From assembly GCF_027947535.2 (NCBI RefSeq), contig NZ_JAAGKO020000004.1, positions 1 through 64,000 on the forward strand: a stretch of DNA of 64,000 nucleotides. The letters are read 5' to 3'. Both the position numbers and the translations under genes were made by a program. Positions 1-8,519 of this stretch are shown piece after piece (within the stretch, counting starts at the first letter, position 1; every line of letters begins with the position of its first letter). The notes beneath the pieces were generated by a model. It was not told the origin of the DNA, ran no database searches, and was given only the letters and a program-made list of their open reading frames with translations. The stretch is from Streptantibioticus silvisoli (GTDB taxonomy: Bacteria > Actinomycetota > Actinomycetes > Streptomycetales > Streptomycetaceae).

Positions 1-120
1 TCGGCGCGATCGGGCCGGGCGTGGGCCGGGTGCTGGCGCGCCCGCTGGCCGTGGTGGAGCCGGTGGCGGGCGACGACCCCGCGTGCGCTGAACCGCGGCG
101 CCGCAGGGCGTCGTACCCGG
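1..120 (+). other. Possible 3' end of an unidentified upstream gene
   Basis: Reading from base 3, the first thirty or so codons have G or C at almost every third position, which in this genome suggests coding sequence. That frame has no stop before the hairpin at 121-148, while a TGA in another frame lies at 89-91, so I cannot assign an end. In streptomycetes parB lies upstream of this GNAT/trx region, but the visible residues do not let me identify ParB. Confidence 0.25.
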
Positions 121-148
121 CGGGCCGCGTCCTTCAGGACGCGGCCCG
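121..148. terminator. Strong hairpin terminator
   Basis: A perfect 12-bp inverted repeat (CGGGCCGCGTCC and its complement) encloses a TTCA tetraloop. There is no U tract, as is common in streptomycetes. It probably ends the transcript entering from the left edge. From 149 to 391 I see only non-coding sequence leading to the GNAT gene. Confidence 0.7.
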
Positions 149-391
149 CCGTCGTGTCGGCGGTCGCCCACCGCGGACCGGGGCCCGGTTACGATGCGAT
201 GGACTGGACACGGCACATCCATGGTGAGGGGCAGCCCATGAGATCGGTGCGATACGAAGGCGCCGCACACCAGGCACATCCGGCGGCATGGCCGGCCGGC
301 GCTCCTGTCGCGGGACCGGCGTTCCGCCTGGCGCGATGCCCGTCGAGGAGGCGCTGCGTGTGCGCCGCGCCCGGATCGGAGTCCTGACCGC

Positions 392-1009
392 ATGGGCCGC
401 CGACTCGTACCGCTGACGCTGGACAACCTCCCGGATCTGCCGAAGGGCTGCCGTTCCTGCGTCTTCTGGGAACTGGACCCGGTGAGTGGGCAGGCCGCCG
501 TGCGGGCGGGCAAGCCGGAGCTGGAGAAGGAGGCGTGGATCTCCGCCGTGCTGCTGGAGTGGGGTTCCTGCGGCCGGGTGGTCTACGTCGACGACGTGGC
601 CGCCGGCTTCGTGCTCTACGCGCCGCCCGCCTACGTCCCGCGCTCCACCGCCTTCCCCACGAGCCCGGTCTCCCCGGACGCCGTGCAGTTGATGACCTCG
701 CGGGTGCTGCCCGGATTCCAGGGGCAGGGGCTGGGCAGGGTGCTGGTGCAGACGGTCGCCAAGGACCTGGTGCGGCGCGGCTTCAAGGCCATCGAGGCGT
801 TCGGCGACGCGCAGTGGGAGGAACCCGGTTGCGTGCTGCCCGCCGACCACCTGACGTCGGTGGGCTTCAAGACGGTGCGGCCGCACCCGCGGTATCCCCG
901 GCTGCGACTGGACCTGCGGTCGACGCTGTCGTGGAAGGAGGACGTCGAGATGGCGCTGGACCGGCTGCTCGGCGCGGTGCAGAAGGAGCCGGCCCTGCGC
1001 CCGTTGTGA
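392..1009 (+). CDS. GNAT-family N-acetyltransferase
   Basis: A 205-residue protein of the Gcn5-related N-acetyltransferase fold. The acetyl-CoA pyrophosphate loop is visible at about residues 106-118 (RVLPGFQGQGLGR), following a beta strand with the segment VQLMTS. The ATG is preceded by GGAG ten bases upstream. It lies alone on the plus strand, ahead of the convergent trxA. Homologues occupy the same place between parB and trxA in streptomycetes, from memory of that synteny. The substrate is unknown; nothing in the sequence says whether it acts on a protein or a small molecule. Confidence 0.85.
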   Translation: MGRRLVPLTLDNLPDLPKGCRSCVFWELDPVSGQAAVRAGKPELEKEAWISAVLLEWGSCGRVVYVDDVAAGFVLYAPPAYVPRSTAFPTSPVSPDAVQLMTSRVLPGFQGQGLGRVLVQTVAKDLVRRGFKAIEAFGDAQWEEPGCVLPADHLTSVGFKTVRPHPRYPRLRLDLRSTLSWKEDVEMALDRLLGAVQKEPALRPL

Positions 1010-1046
1010 TGCGCCGTCGACGCCTTCCGGACGAGGCGCGGACGAT

Positions 1047-1060
1047 GTTTCACGTGAAAC
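1047..1060. other. parS site 1 (ParB binding)
   Basis: An exact GTTTCACGTGAAAC palindrome in the gap between the GNAT gene and trxA. With its flanks it forms the 18-bp palindrome ATGTTTCACGTGAAACAT. ParB nucleates on such sites for chromosome segregation. Confidence 0.95.
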
Positions 1061-1072
1061 ATGACGGCTGAG

Positions 1073-1113
1073 AACGCGAGGAGGGGCACCCGCCGGGTGC
1101 CCCTCCTCGCGTT
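1073..1113. terminator. Bidirectional terminator between GNAT gene and trxA
   Basis: A perfect 19-bp stem closed by a 3-base loop lies between two convergent genes, so it can end transcripts from both sides. Confidence 0.85.
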
Positions 1114-1131
1114 CCGCGCGCTGCGGTTCGG

Positions 1132-1461
1132 TCAGCCGATGAAGGCTTCCAGGTCGCGCTGGAGCGCGGCCTTCGGCTTCGCGCCGACGATGGTCTTGAC
1201 GACCTCGCCGCCCTGGTAGACGTTCAGGGTCGGGATCGACATGACACCGTACTTGGCCGCGGTGTCGGGGTTCTGGTCGATGTTGAGCTTGACGATCGTC
1301 AGCGACTCACCGTGTTCCGCCGCGATGGCCTCCAGCGAGGGGGCGATCTGACGGCACGGACCGCACCACTCGGCCCAGAAGTCGACCAGGACGGGCTTGT
1401 CGCTCTTGAGGACCTCTTCTTCGAAGGTCGCGTCGGTCACGTGCTTGACGGCACCGGCCAT
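1132..1461 (-). CDS. trxA: Thioredoxin
   Basis: A 109-residue cytosolic thioredoxin that reduces protein disulfides and is recycled by thioredoxin reductase. The active site is WCGPC, with Cys33 and Cys36, followed by the cis-proline loop SIPTLNVY near residue 75; length and layout are those of a standard thioredoxin. It sits 42 bp downstream of trxB on the same strand with no terminator between, so the two form a trxBA operon. The SigR-type promoter ahead of trxB would drive both under thiol-oxidative stress. Confidence 0.98.
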   Translation of the reverse strand: MAGAVKHVTDATFEEEVLKSDKPVLVDFWAEWCGPCRQIAPSLEAIAAEHGESLTIVKLNIDQNPDTAAKYGVMSIPTLNVYQGGEVVKTIVGAKPKAALQRDLEAFIG

Positions 1462-1503
1462 GGTGGATGTCTCCTCAGGTGGTAGCTCGGTGGGTGTTGG
1501 GGG

Positions 1504-2487
1504 TCAGACGGCCGCGGCGGTCGTCGACTTCTCCGGCTCGGCGGTGTGCTCGGCGTCGCTGAGCGCCGCGAGGTACCGCTCGGCGTCCAGGGCGGCGGAG
1601 CAACCGGTGCCGGCCGCGGTGATCGCCTGACGGTAGGTGTGGTCCACCACGTCACCGGCGGCGAAGACACCGGTGAGGTTGGTGTGGGTGCCGGGGGCCT
1701 GGACGGTGAGGTAGCCCTCGTCGTCGGTCGCCAGCTGCCCCTTGAACAGTTCGGTGCGCGGGTCGTGGCCGATCGCGATGAACAGTCCGGTCACCGGCAG
1801 CTCGGAGGTCTCGCCGGACTTCACGTTGCGCAGCGTCAGCCCGGACAGCTTGGCGTCGCCGTGCACGGTGACGATCTCGCTGTCCCACAGGAAGGAGATC
1901 TTCGGGTCGGCGATCGCCCGGTCCTGCATCGCCTTGGAGGCCCGCAGGGTGTCCCGGCGGTGGACGATGGTGACCGACTTGGCGAAGCGCGACAGGAAGG
2001 TCGCCTCCTCCATGGCGGTGTCACCGCCGCCGATCACGGCGATGTCCTGGTCCTTGAAGAAGAACCCGTCACAGGTGGCGCACCACGAGACCCCGCGGCC
2101 GGAGAGCGCGTCCTCGTTCGGCAGCCCGAGCTTGCGGTGCTGGGAGCCGGTGGTGACGATGACGGCCTTGGCCCGGTGGACGGTGCCGGCCGAGTCGGTG
2201 ACCGTCTTGATGTCGCCGGTGAGGTCGACCTCGACGATGTCGTCGGGGATCAGCTCGGCACCGAAGCGCTCGGCCTGGGCCCGCATGTTGTCCATGAGGT
2301 CCGGGCCCATGATGCCGTCGCTGAAACCGGGGAAGTTCTCCACCTCGGTCGTGTTCATCAGCGCGCCACCGGCCGTCACGGCACCCTCGAAGACGAGGGG
2401 GTTCAGGGAGGCCCGGGCGGTGTAGAGCGCAGCGGTGTAGCCCGCCGGTCCGGACCCGATGACGATCACGTTACGGACATCGCTCAC
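1504..2487 (-). CDS. trxB: Thioredoxin reductase (NADPH)
   Basis: A 327-residue flavoprotein that uses NADPH to reduce thioredoxin. The FAD-binding GSGPAG is at residues 11-16, the redox pair CATC at about 136-139, and the NADPH-binding [10 protein letters not shown] follows shortly after. A second FAD motif (GVFAAGDV) is near the C-terminus. The start is GTG at 2487, giving a dinucleotide-binding strand immediately after a short N-terminus. A SigR-type promoter lies upstream and trxA follows. Confidence 0.98.
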   Translation of the reverse strand: MSDVRNVIVIGSGPAGYTAALYTARASLNPLVFEGAVTAGGALMNTTEVENFPGFSDGIMGPDLMDNMRAQAERFGAELIPDDIVEVDLTGDIKTVTDSAGTVHRAKAVIVTTGSQHRKLGLPNEDALSGRGVSWCATCDGFFFKDQDIAVIGGGDTAMEEATFLSRFAKSVTIVHRRDTLRASKAMQDRAIADPKISFLWDSEIVTVHGDAKLSGLTLRNVKSGETSELPVTGLFIAIGHDPRTELFKGQLATDDEGYLTVQAPGTHTNLTGVFAAGDVVDHTYRQAITAAGTGCSAALDAERYLAALSDAEHTAEPEKSTTAAAV

Positions 2488-2550
2488 GGCTTGTCTTCCT
2501 CGTCTCTGGCGACTGCTGGGGGAAACGTGCGGGGACGTCTCATCCCGCCT

Positions 2551-2576
2551 AACGGATACTACGGGGCGCGCATTCC
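2551..2576 (-). promoter_or_regulatory. SigR-type promoter of trxBA
   Basis: Read on the minus strand the sequence is GGAAT, exactly 18 bases, then GTT. This is the SigR (oxidative-stress ECF sigma) consensus GGAAT-N18-GTT established for Streptomyces coelicolor trxBA. It ends about 64 bp ahead of the trxB GTG. Confidence 0.9.
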
Positions 2577-2712
2577 CGTACCGCGGAACGTGCCTCCGGC
2601 CCCGCGGCCGGGCCGCCGCACACTGCCGGCTCCCGGCGGGGACGGCGGGTCCGCCGCCGGCGGGGCGGGTGGGCGCCTGACCGGTACCGTCCGCGGACCG
2701 CTCCGGGGCCCG

Positions 2713-3669
2713 TCAGCCGCGGGGGTAGGTGTGCTGGGCCAGCACGGTGCCGACGGCGCCGGAGGAGGCGCCCGGGGCCGCGCAGGAGGCGTCGACCACG
2801 TAGGCGTCGACCTGCGCACGGGGGTCGGAGGGATGCGGCAGCACGACCAGGTAGGAGGTGCGGCCGTCGTAGGTGCCCCGCGACGCGGCGACCGGCGCGC
2901 TGCCGGAGTGGCCAGTGGCCTTCAGGACGCAGGCGGGCACCGCGGGCGTCCTGCTGGCGAACGGGGAGTTCTCCCCACCGGTGGCCGCGTTGGGCCGGGC
3001 CTGGGGTGTGGTGCCGCCGAGCAGCTCGTGGACCTTGGCGGGCAGGGCGACCCCGGAGAAGGTGCCGGCGGCCGTCGTGCGCGTTCCTGCGGCGGACGGA
3101 CCGTCGCTGGCGCCGGTGTTCAGCTCATGGGCCAGCAGTCCGCCCAGGCCGAGCACCGCGACGCCGGTGGCGGCGGTGAGGACCCGCCAGCGGCGGCGGG
3201 CGCCACGGGACGTCCGGCCGGGACCGCTCGCTCCGCCGGCCCGTCCGGCGGGCCGGTCCGGGGCCGGCGATGTTTCACGTGAAACATGCGAGCCGCCGGC
3301 GTCCGTCCCGGCCGGTGCGGCCACACCGCGCGGCCCGTGGGAGGTACCGGTGGCCGACGTCGCGGCGTGGTTGCCCGCGGTGTCCAGGGTGGACGTGGCG
3401 CTGCTGTCCGGCGTGGTGGCGTCGATGAGGGCTTCGGCGGCCAGGGCGGCGTCGATGCGCCGGGCGACCTCCTCCGGCATCCGCGGCGGCCCGGGCAGGG
3501 TGCCCAGCAGGCCGCGTATCTCGGCGAGCGAGTCGCGCACGTCGGCGCACAGGACGCAGTGGTCGAGGTGGCTGCGCACCTCGGTGGTGCGCTCGGGCGG
3601 GAGCAGGCCCTCGGTGAAGGCGGAGATCTCGGCGACCTCGGGGTGATCGTCCGTGCCAGCGGTCGTCAC
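2713..3669 (-). CDS. rsmA: Membrane-anchored anti-sigma factor of SigM (RsmA-like)
   Basis: A 318-residue protein starting at a GTG that overlaps the sigM stop by four bases (GTGA), so the two are translationally coupled. The N-terminus carries the anti-sigma zinc-finger-like motif H34-x3-C38-x2-C41. One membrane segment follows at about residues 160-181, then an extracellular C-terminal region of about 130 residues. The S. coelicolor homologue RsmA is described as binding an iron-sulfur cluster and inhibiting SigM; I infer the same role here from position and motif. A perfect parS site lies inside the reading frame and is translated as HVSRETS, placed in the low-complexity linker before the membrane segment. 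Confidence 0.85.
   Translation of the reverse strand: MTTAGTDDHPEVAEISAFTEGLLPPERTTEVRSHLDHCVLCADVRDSLAEIRGLLGTLPGPPRMPEEVARRIDAALAAEALIDATTPDSSATSTLDTAGNHAATSATGTSHGPRGVAAPAGTDAGGSHVSRETSPAPDRPAGRAGGASGPGRTSRGARRRWRVLTAATGVAVLGLGGLLAHELNTGASDGPSAAGTRTTAAGTFSGVALPAKVHELLGGTTPQARPNAATGGENSPFASRTPAVPACVLKATGHSGSAPVAASRGTYDGRTSYLVVLPHPSDPRAQVDAYVVDASCAAPGASSGAVGTVLAQHTYPRG
3272..3285. other. parS site 2, inside rsmA
   Basis: An exact GTTTCACGTGAAAC lies within the rsmA coding sequence, in the part encoding a disordered linker. The reading frame stays open through it. Confidence 0.95.
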
Positions 3670-4352
3670 TGCTGTCCACCTCCGCCCTTCACAGCGCTCG
3701 TCGGATCGTTCGCCGATGCCTCTGGGACGGATGCGGCCTCCGAGCGGTTCCGTCCGCCGGTCCGGGCGGTGCCCCGGGAGGTCACTCTCAGGTGGTCCAG
3801 AAGGGGCAGCAGCCGGGCCCGGCCCCGGGCGCATCTGCTCTTGATGGTGCCGGGCGCCACGTCGAGGATCTCGGCGGCCTCCGCCACCGGATACGCCTGC
3901 ATGTCGACCAGGACGAGCGCGGCCCGCTGGTCGGCCGGCAGGCAGGCGAGGGCGTCCATCACCTCGCGGTGCAGCTCCCCCCGCTCGGTCGGCAGGTCGG
4001 CGGCCTCGTGCGGCTCCAGGAGGGTGTCGAGCCGTTCGGTGTCCGGCACCGGGGAGGTCCGCCGGGAGGACGCCTTGCGGGCCCGGTCCAGGCAGGCGTT
4101 CACCGTGATCCGGTGCAGCCACGTGGTGACCGCCGACTGTCCCCGGAAGGTGTGGGCGGCGCGGAACGCGGAGACCAAGGCGTCCTGGACGGCGTCGGCG
4201 GCCTCCTCCGGATCACCCAGTGTGCGGACCGCGACCGCCCACAGGCGGTCGCGGTGCCGGCGGACGAGTTCTCCGAAGGCGTCCGGATCACCCGCGACGT
4301 GCCGGGCGAGCAATTCGTGGTCGTCGGCCGCCTCACGCGGACCCTCACCCAA
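3666..4352 (-). CDS. sigM: ECF sigma factor SigM
   Basis: A 228-residue extracytoplasmic-function sigma factor. Sigma region 2 spans about residues 25-95 (FRGQSAVTTWLHRITVNACL) and region 4 about residues 135-190, with the helix-turn-helix YPVAEAAEILDVAPGTIKSR. The start appears to be TTG at 4352: it follows an AGGAGGGGG ribosome site by about ten bases, whereas the nearby GTG at 4348 is out of frame. The last four bases overlap the rsmA start. Neighbours (murJ and pseudokinase upstream, trxBA downstream) match the sigM locus of mycobacteria, which suggests an ancient cell-envelope and redox stress block. Confidence 0.93.
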   Translation of the reverse strand: MGEGPREAADDHELLARHVAGDPDAFGELVRRHRDRLWAVAVRTLGDPEEAADAVQDALVSAFRAAHTFRGQSAVTTWLHRITVNACLDRARKASSRRTSPVPDTERLDTLLEPHEAADLPTERGELHREVMDALACLPADQRAALVLVDMQAYPVAEAAEILDVAPGTIKSRCARGRARLLPLLDHLRVTSRGTARTGGRNRSEAASVPEASANDPTSAVKGGGGQQ

Positions 4353-4379
4353 CGTTCCGCCCCCTCCTGCGCAGGTGGC

Positions 4380-6092
4380 TCAGCCGGTGAAAGCCACTTC
4401 CGTGATGGCCTGCTTGTAGCCCGCCTGACTGTACGCGTCCGCGGGCGCGTAGGGCAGGGCCGTCAACCAGACCACGACATACCGGGTCTTGACCGGGTGG
4501 GTCACCGAGAGCTTGACCGATTTACCGGTGGTGATGCCCGTGCCGAGCTTCCGCAACCCTGTGGGCAGTACCGACGACGACAGGGAGTCCGCCGCGTAGA
4601 GGGTGGCGGTGGTGTGGTCGCCGCCGAAGAGCAGACCGACCGACGCGCTGCTCACCGCCTGCGCGGAACCGAGGTCGTAGACGATGCCGACACCCGGTTT
4701 GACACTCGTGATGGACGGCCCGTCCTGGAAGGAGTGGGTACGCCAGTAGGTGCCGGTGTTCCCGTCGTAGGTGAGCTTCGCCTCGTTCAGGTGCTCGGGG
4801 TTCCCGTAGGGCGCGTACTCCTGGGCGTCGACGATGCGCAGGGGCTTGTGCGAGACGACCGGCGACCCGCCGCTGCCCTTCTCGCTGTGCGCCGGTGCCG
4901 GATTGCCGCCGTGATTGAGCAGCGCGTCGGCGACCTGCCAGCTGCCCAGGCCGAGCGCCGCGATCAGCAGTGCGGCGACACCCCACTTCAGCACCTTGCC
5001 GGTACGGCCGGGCAGGGCCGGCGGGGGCGAGACGACGACCGGGGCCGGCCGCGGGACCGCCTGCGGCACCGGACGGGCCGGCGGCTGGCGGTAGGCGGTG
5101 TGCGCGAACGTGGGCGCCTGCGCCTCCGGGGGGCGGATCCGCGGCAGCGCGGCCACCGCCTTGGCCAGCTCCTCCGGCGTGGTGCACGGCGACTCGTGCC
5201 GGGACGGGGTGGCCCCCTCGTTGACCAGGGCGCGCAGGGCGACCTCGGACAGCCCGCGGTGCACCCCCGCCCGCACCTGGTCCGGGGCAACCACGGTGAG
5301 GTCCTTGGGCAGTCCGACGAGTCCGTAGGCGTCCTCGTGGTACGGCCAGCGGGCGGTGAGCGCTGCGTAGAGCAGGGCGCCGATCGCCTCGGTGTCGGTG
5401 CGCTTGGGCCGGTCGGTCGACACGCCGCGCAGCGCCGCGTCGACGGCCAGGCCGCGGATCCGGAACTGGCCCGACTCCGAGCGCAGCACCGCGTCCGGGG
5501 TCAGCCGCAGGTGGGCCAGCCCCTCGCGGTGCGCGCTGGCCATCGCCTGGGAGACCTGGCTGACCATCTGGTAGGCGTCATGGGGCTGCAGCGGTCCGGC
5601 CGCCAGCAACGCCGTCAGCTCGGTGGCGTCCGGCAGCCACTCGTGGACGACGTAGACGAGGTCGTTCTCCTCGACGGCGTCCAGCACCTGCACGAACCGC
5701 GGATCACCCAGCAGGGCGGCCGACCGGGCCGCGGACAGCACGCCACGAGCCCGGGGATGGTCGGCGGGCAGCAGGTCGACGCCCACCGCCCGGCGCAGTT
5801 TCTCGTCGACCGCGCGCCAGCTGCTGAAGCCGTCCAGCCGGGTGACGCACTCCTCCAGACGGTAGCGCCGGGCCAGCTTGTGGCCGCTGTGCAACTCGGG
5901 TGGCTCCGGATTGGGCACAGGTCTGGTCGCCGCGTCGTCGGCGGTGTCGTCCTCACGCACCGTGTCGGATGCGTCCGCGTCCCGCTTCTGGCCCTTGGCC
6001 CCGTCGTCCGTGGCTTCGTCCGCTGTCGCGGCGAGCGGCGGTTCGCCGCTCTCCTTGGCCACGTCGACGGCAGCCGTGCTGCGCTCCGCCAC
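4380..6092 (-). CDS. Membrane pseudokinase with extracellular discoidin-like domain (MurJ partner)
   Basis: A 570-residue protein starting at GTG 6092, which follows a GGGAGG ribosome site. Residues about 60-330 align with the serine/threonine kinase fold but lack the catalytic residues: the HRDLKP loop reads HLRLTP (about residue 192), the DFG motif is replaced by IRGL, and the VAIK lysine is missing. One membrane segment (about 369-395) leads to an outer domain (about 414-570) with discoidin-like features (YDGNTGTYWRT near its start). In Mycobacterium tuberculosis, MviN (Rv3910) carries the same three parts fused behind MurJ; here they are a separate gene 125 bp downstream of murJ. I infer it is a regulatory partner of the lipid II flippase. 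Confidence 0.85.
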   Translation of the reverse strand: MAERSTAAVDVAKESGEPPLAATADEATDDGAKGQKRDADASDTVREDDTADDAATRPVPNPEPPELHSGHKLARRYRLEECVTRLDGFSSWRAVDEKLRRAVGVDLLPADHPRARGVLSAARSAALLGDPRFVQVLDAVEENDLVYVVHEWLPDATELTALLAAGPLQPHDAYQMVSQVSQAMASAHREGLAHLRLTPDAVLRSESGQFRIRGLAVDAALRGVSTDRPKRTDTEAIGALLYAALTARWPYHEDAYGLVGLPKDLTVVAPDQVRAGVHRGLSEVALRALVNEGATPSRHESPCTTPEELAKAVAALPRIRPPEAQAPTFAHTAYRQPPARPVPQAVPRPAPVVVSPPPALPGRTGKVLKWGVAALLIAALGLGSWQVADALLNHGGNPAPAHSEKGSGGSPVVSHKPLRIVDAQEYAPYGNPEHLNEAKLTYDGNTGTYWRTHSFQDGPSITSVKPGVGIVYDLGSAQAVSSASVGLLFGGDHTTATLYAADSLSSSVLPTGLRKLGTGITTGKSVKLSVTHPVKTRYVVVWLTALPYAPADAYSQAGYKQAITEVAFTG

Positions 6093-6217
6093 CGTCGTTC
6101 TGCCTCCCCATCCGTGTGCACGATGCGTTTCAGGTCTTCGCGCCAAGGACAATTGTGCCCACAGTCCGCCGTCGTGCACGACACGCGACGGCGCAGGATG
6201 GTTGCCCCCGGCGTCCG

Positions 6218-8476
6218 CTACCGGCCGAGACGGCCGCGGACCATGCCGACCATGGCGGTCATCTCCTCGATCCGCATACGCCGTGCCGCCAGGTAGAACA
6301 CGGCCAGCAGGACGATGCCGCCGCCGACCACCGCGGCCAGCGAGCCGGTGAAGCCGTCGCCCAGCACTCCGGTGATGCCGTAGGCCACCGCACCGCCGAG
6401 CAGGGCGGCCGGCAGGCTGGCGCCGATCAGCCGGGCGTAGGTGCGCACCACGTGCGGGCCGTCCAGGTCGCCGCCCAGGCGCTTGCGCAGCCGCCGCACG
6501 GCCACCCCGACGCCGACGATGTACGCCAGGCCGTAGGAGCCGGCCATGCCGACGACCGCCCAGCGGGCCGGCAGCACGGCGAAGCAGATCCCGGAGGCGG
6601 CCGCGTTGACGACGGCGACGATCACCGTGTTGTAGAACGGCGTGCGGGTGTCCTCGTAGGCGTAGAACCCGCGCAGCACCACGTACTGGATGGAGTACGG
6701 GATCAGGCCGAGGCCGAAGGCCATCAGGACGTAGCCGATGTTGTGGGCGCCCGCCTCGCCGGCGCTGGAGTACATCATCGTGGCCAGCGGAACGCCCAGG
6801 GCGAGGAACGCGAAGGCGGCCGGCACGATCGCGACGGCCGAGGTCCGCAGGCCGTACGACAGGTCGTCGCGGACGGCGGCCGCGTCGCCGTCGGCTGCCG
6901 CGCGCGAGATGCGGGGCAGGACGGCGGTCATGACCGAGACGGTGATGATGGCCTGCGGCATCTGCCACAGCAGCAGCGCGTAGTTGTAGGCGGTGATGCC
7001 GGTGCCGGGGTGGCCCTGCTTGCTGGCCACCGCGCCGGCCCAGGTGGCCAGCTGGATGACGACGGTCATGCCGACCTGGTTGGCCAGCACGAACAGGAAC
7101 GTCCACTTGGCCAGCTTGGCCGCGTGGCCCAGCCCGTGGCCGCGCCAGTCGAAGCGCGGGCGGATGCGCAGCCCGGACTCCCGCAGGTACGGGATCATCG
7201 ACAGCGCCTGCACGGTCAGGCCCAGCAGGGTGGCGATGCCCAGCAGCCGGACGCCCTCGGGGGAGATGGTGGCGGCGTCCACGTTGGAGTGGCGGGCGGT
7301 GCCGAAGACCCAGATGTAGGCGCCGAAGCCGGCGATGACCACGATGTTGTTCAGGACCGGGGTCCACATCATCGCGCCGAAGCGGCCGCGGGCGTTGAGG
7401 ATCTGGCCCAGCACCACGTGCACGCCCATGAAGAACATGGTGGGCAGGCAGTAGCGGGTGAAGGACACGGTCACGGCCATGCTCGCCGGGTCCGAGGCGA
7501 TCTTCGGCGACATCAGCCGGACCAGCACCGGGGCACCCACCACCATGACGGTGGTGACCGCGGCCAGGCCGACGACGACCAGGGTCAGCAGCCGGTTGGC
7601 GTAGGCCTCGCCGCCGTCCTCGTCGTCCTTCATCGCGCGCACCAGCTGCGGGATGAACACCGCGTTGAGCGCGCCGCCGCCGACCAGGATGTAGATCATG
7701 GTCGGCAGGGTGTTGGCGACCTGGTAGCTGTCGTTGAGGGTGGACACGCCGATGGCGCCGCCGATGACCAGGGTGCGCAGGAAGCCGGTGAGCCGGGAGA
7801 CCAGGGTGCCGGCGGCCATCACGGCGCTGGACTTCATCAGGCTGGCGGCCCGGCCGCCGCCAGAGGAGGCGGGGGCCGGCTCCGGCTCGGGTTCGTCCGG
7901 GGCGTCGGTGAAGTCCGGGAAGGCGTAGCCCTGTTCGGGGCCGATGCCGGCGTCGCGCTGGTCGCGGAAGAGCGGGGCCGTGGCGTCGACCGTCGGTCCG
8001 GCGGCCGGGTCCTGCTCCGCGGGGCCGCCGGGGCCCGGGGCGGTGGGCGCCCAGGGGTTCCCGCCGCCCTGCCCGGGGGCACCTTGCGCAGGGCCGGCCG
8101 GGGTCTGCTGGTAGGGGCGGTCGCCGTAGGGCTGCGTGCCGTACGGCGGCGGAGGCTGCCGTCCGTAGGGCGCGGCGGGCTGGACCGGCTGCTGGGACTG
8201 CTGCGGGGCGCCGTAGGGCTGAGGGGCCTGCTGCGGTCCGCCGTAGGGCTGGGCGGGCTGCTGCGGCTGGTGGTAGGACCAGGGCTGGTCGCTGTGCGGT
8301 GCGGCGTGGTCGTACGGATCGCCGGCGTACGGGGACTCGGCGTAGGGCGATTCGGTCCGGGGGTACGCCGGTGGAGCGGGCGCGGCGGGGCGGGGCTCTG
8401 GCGGGGGCGAACCCGCAGCAGTGTCGTCGTCGTACGACGCTGCCCGGTCACGCTCCCCGTCGTACGGCGCGTTCAT
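6218..8476 (-). CDS. murJ: Lipid II flippase MurJ (MviN family)
   Basis: A 752-residue protein of the MurJ/MviN family, which moves lipid-linked peptidoglycan precursor across the membrane. About 210 N-terminal residues are disordered and rich in Pro, Tyr and Gln, then a polytopic core begins at LMKSSAVMAAGTLVSRLTGF, with many hydrophobic segments to the C-terminus. The ATG at 8476 has a ribosome site (AAGGTGGGG) at better spacing than the GTG one codon upstream. The long acidic and proline-rich N-terminus is a frequent feature in actinobacteria and may bind cytoplasmic partners. It lies between the DUF6049 gene and the pseudokinase gene, all in one direction. Confidence 0.95.
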   Translation of the reverse strand: MNAPYDGERDRAASYDDDTAAGSPPPEPRPAAPAPPAYPRTESPYAESPYAGDPYDHAAPHSDQPWSYHQPQQPAQPYGGPQQAPQPYGAPQQSQQPVQPAAPYGRQPPPPYGTQPYGDRPYQQTPAGPAQGAPGQGGGNPWAPTAPGPGGPAEQDPAAGPTVDATAPLFRDQRDAGIGPEQGYAFPDFTDAPDEPEPEPAPASSGGGRAASLMKSSAVMAAGTLVSRLTGFLRTLVIGGAIGVSTLNDSYQVANTLPTMIYILVGGGALNAVFIPQLVRAMKDDEDGGEAYANRLLTLVVVGLAAVTTVMVVGAPVLVRLMSPKIASDPASMAVTVSFTRYCLPTMFFMGVHVVLGQILNARGRFGAMMWTPVLNNIVVIAGFGAYIWVFGTARHSNVDAATISPEGVRLLGIATLLGLTVQALSMIPYLRESGLRIRPRFDWRGHGLGHAAKLAKWTFLFVLANQVGMTVVIQLATWAGAVASKQGHPGTGITAYNYALLLWQMPQAIITVSVMTAVLPRISRAAADGDAAAVRDDLSYGLRTSAVAIVPAAFAFLALGVPLATMMYSSAGEAGAHNIGYVLMAFGLGLIPYSIQYVVLRGFYAYEDTRTPFYNTVIVAVVNAAASGICFAVLPARWAVVGMAGSYGLAYIVGVGVAVRRLRKRLGGDLDGPHVVRTYARLIGASLPAALLGGAVAYGITGVLGDGFTGSLAAVVGGGIVLLAVFYLAARRMRIEEMTAMVGMVRGRLGR

Positions 8477-8519
8477 CACTGCCCCACCTTATGGTCCGTG
8501 ATCCAGAACCGGTTCCTGG

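Noticed and set aside
4380-7367. A 995-codon frame joining part of murJ antiframe to the pseudokinase
   Set aside because: The portion above 6092 overlaps murJ in another frame and reads as Arg/Gly-rich nonsense; the real gene starts at GTG 6092.
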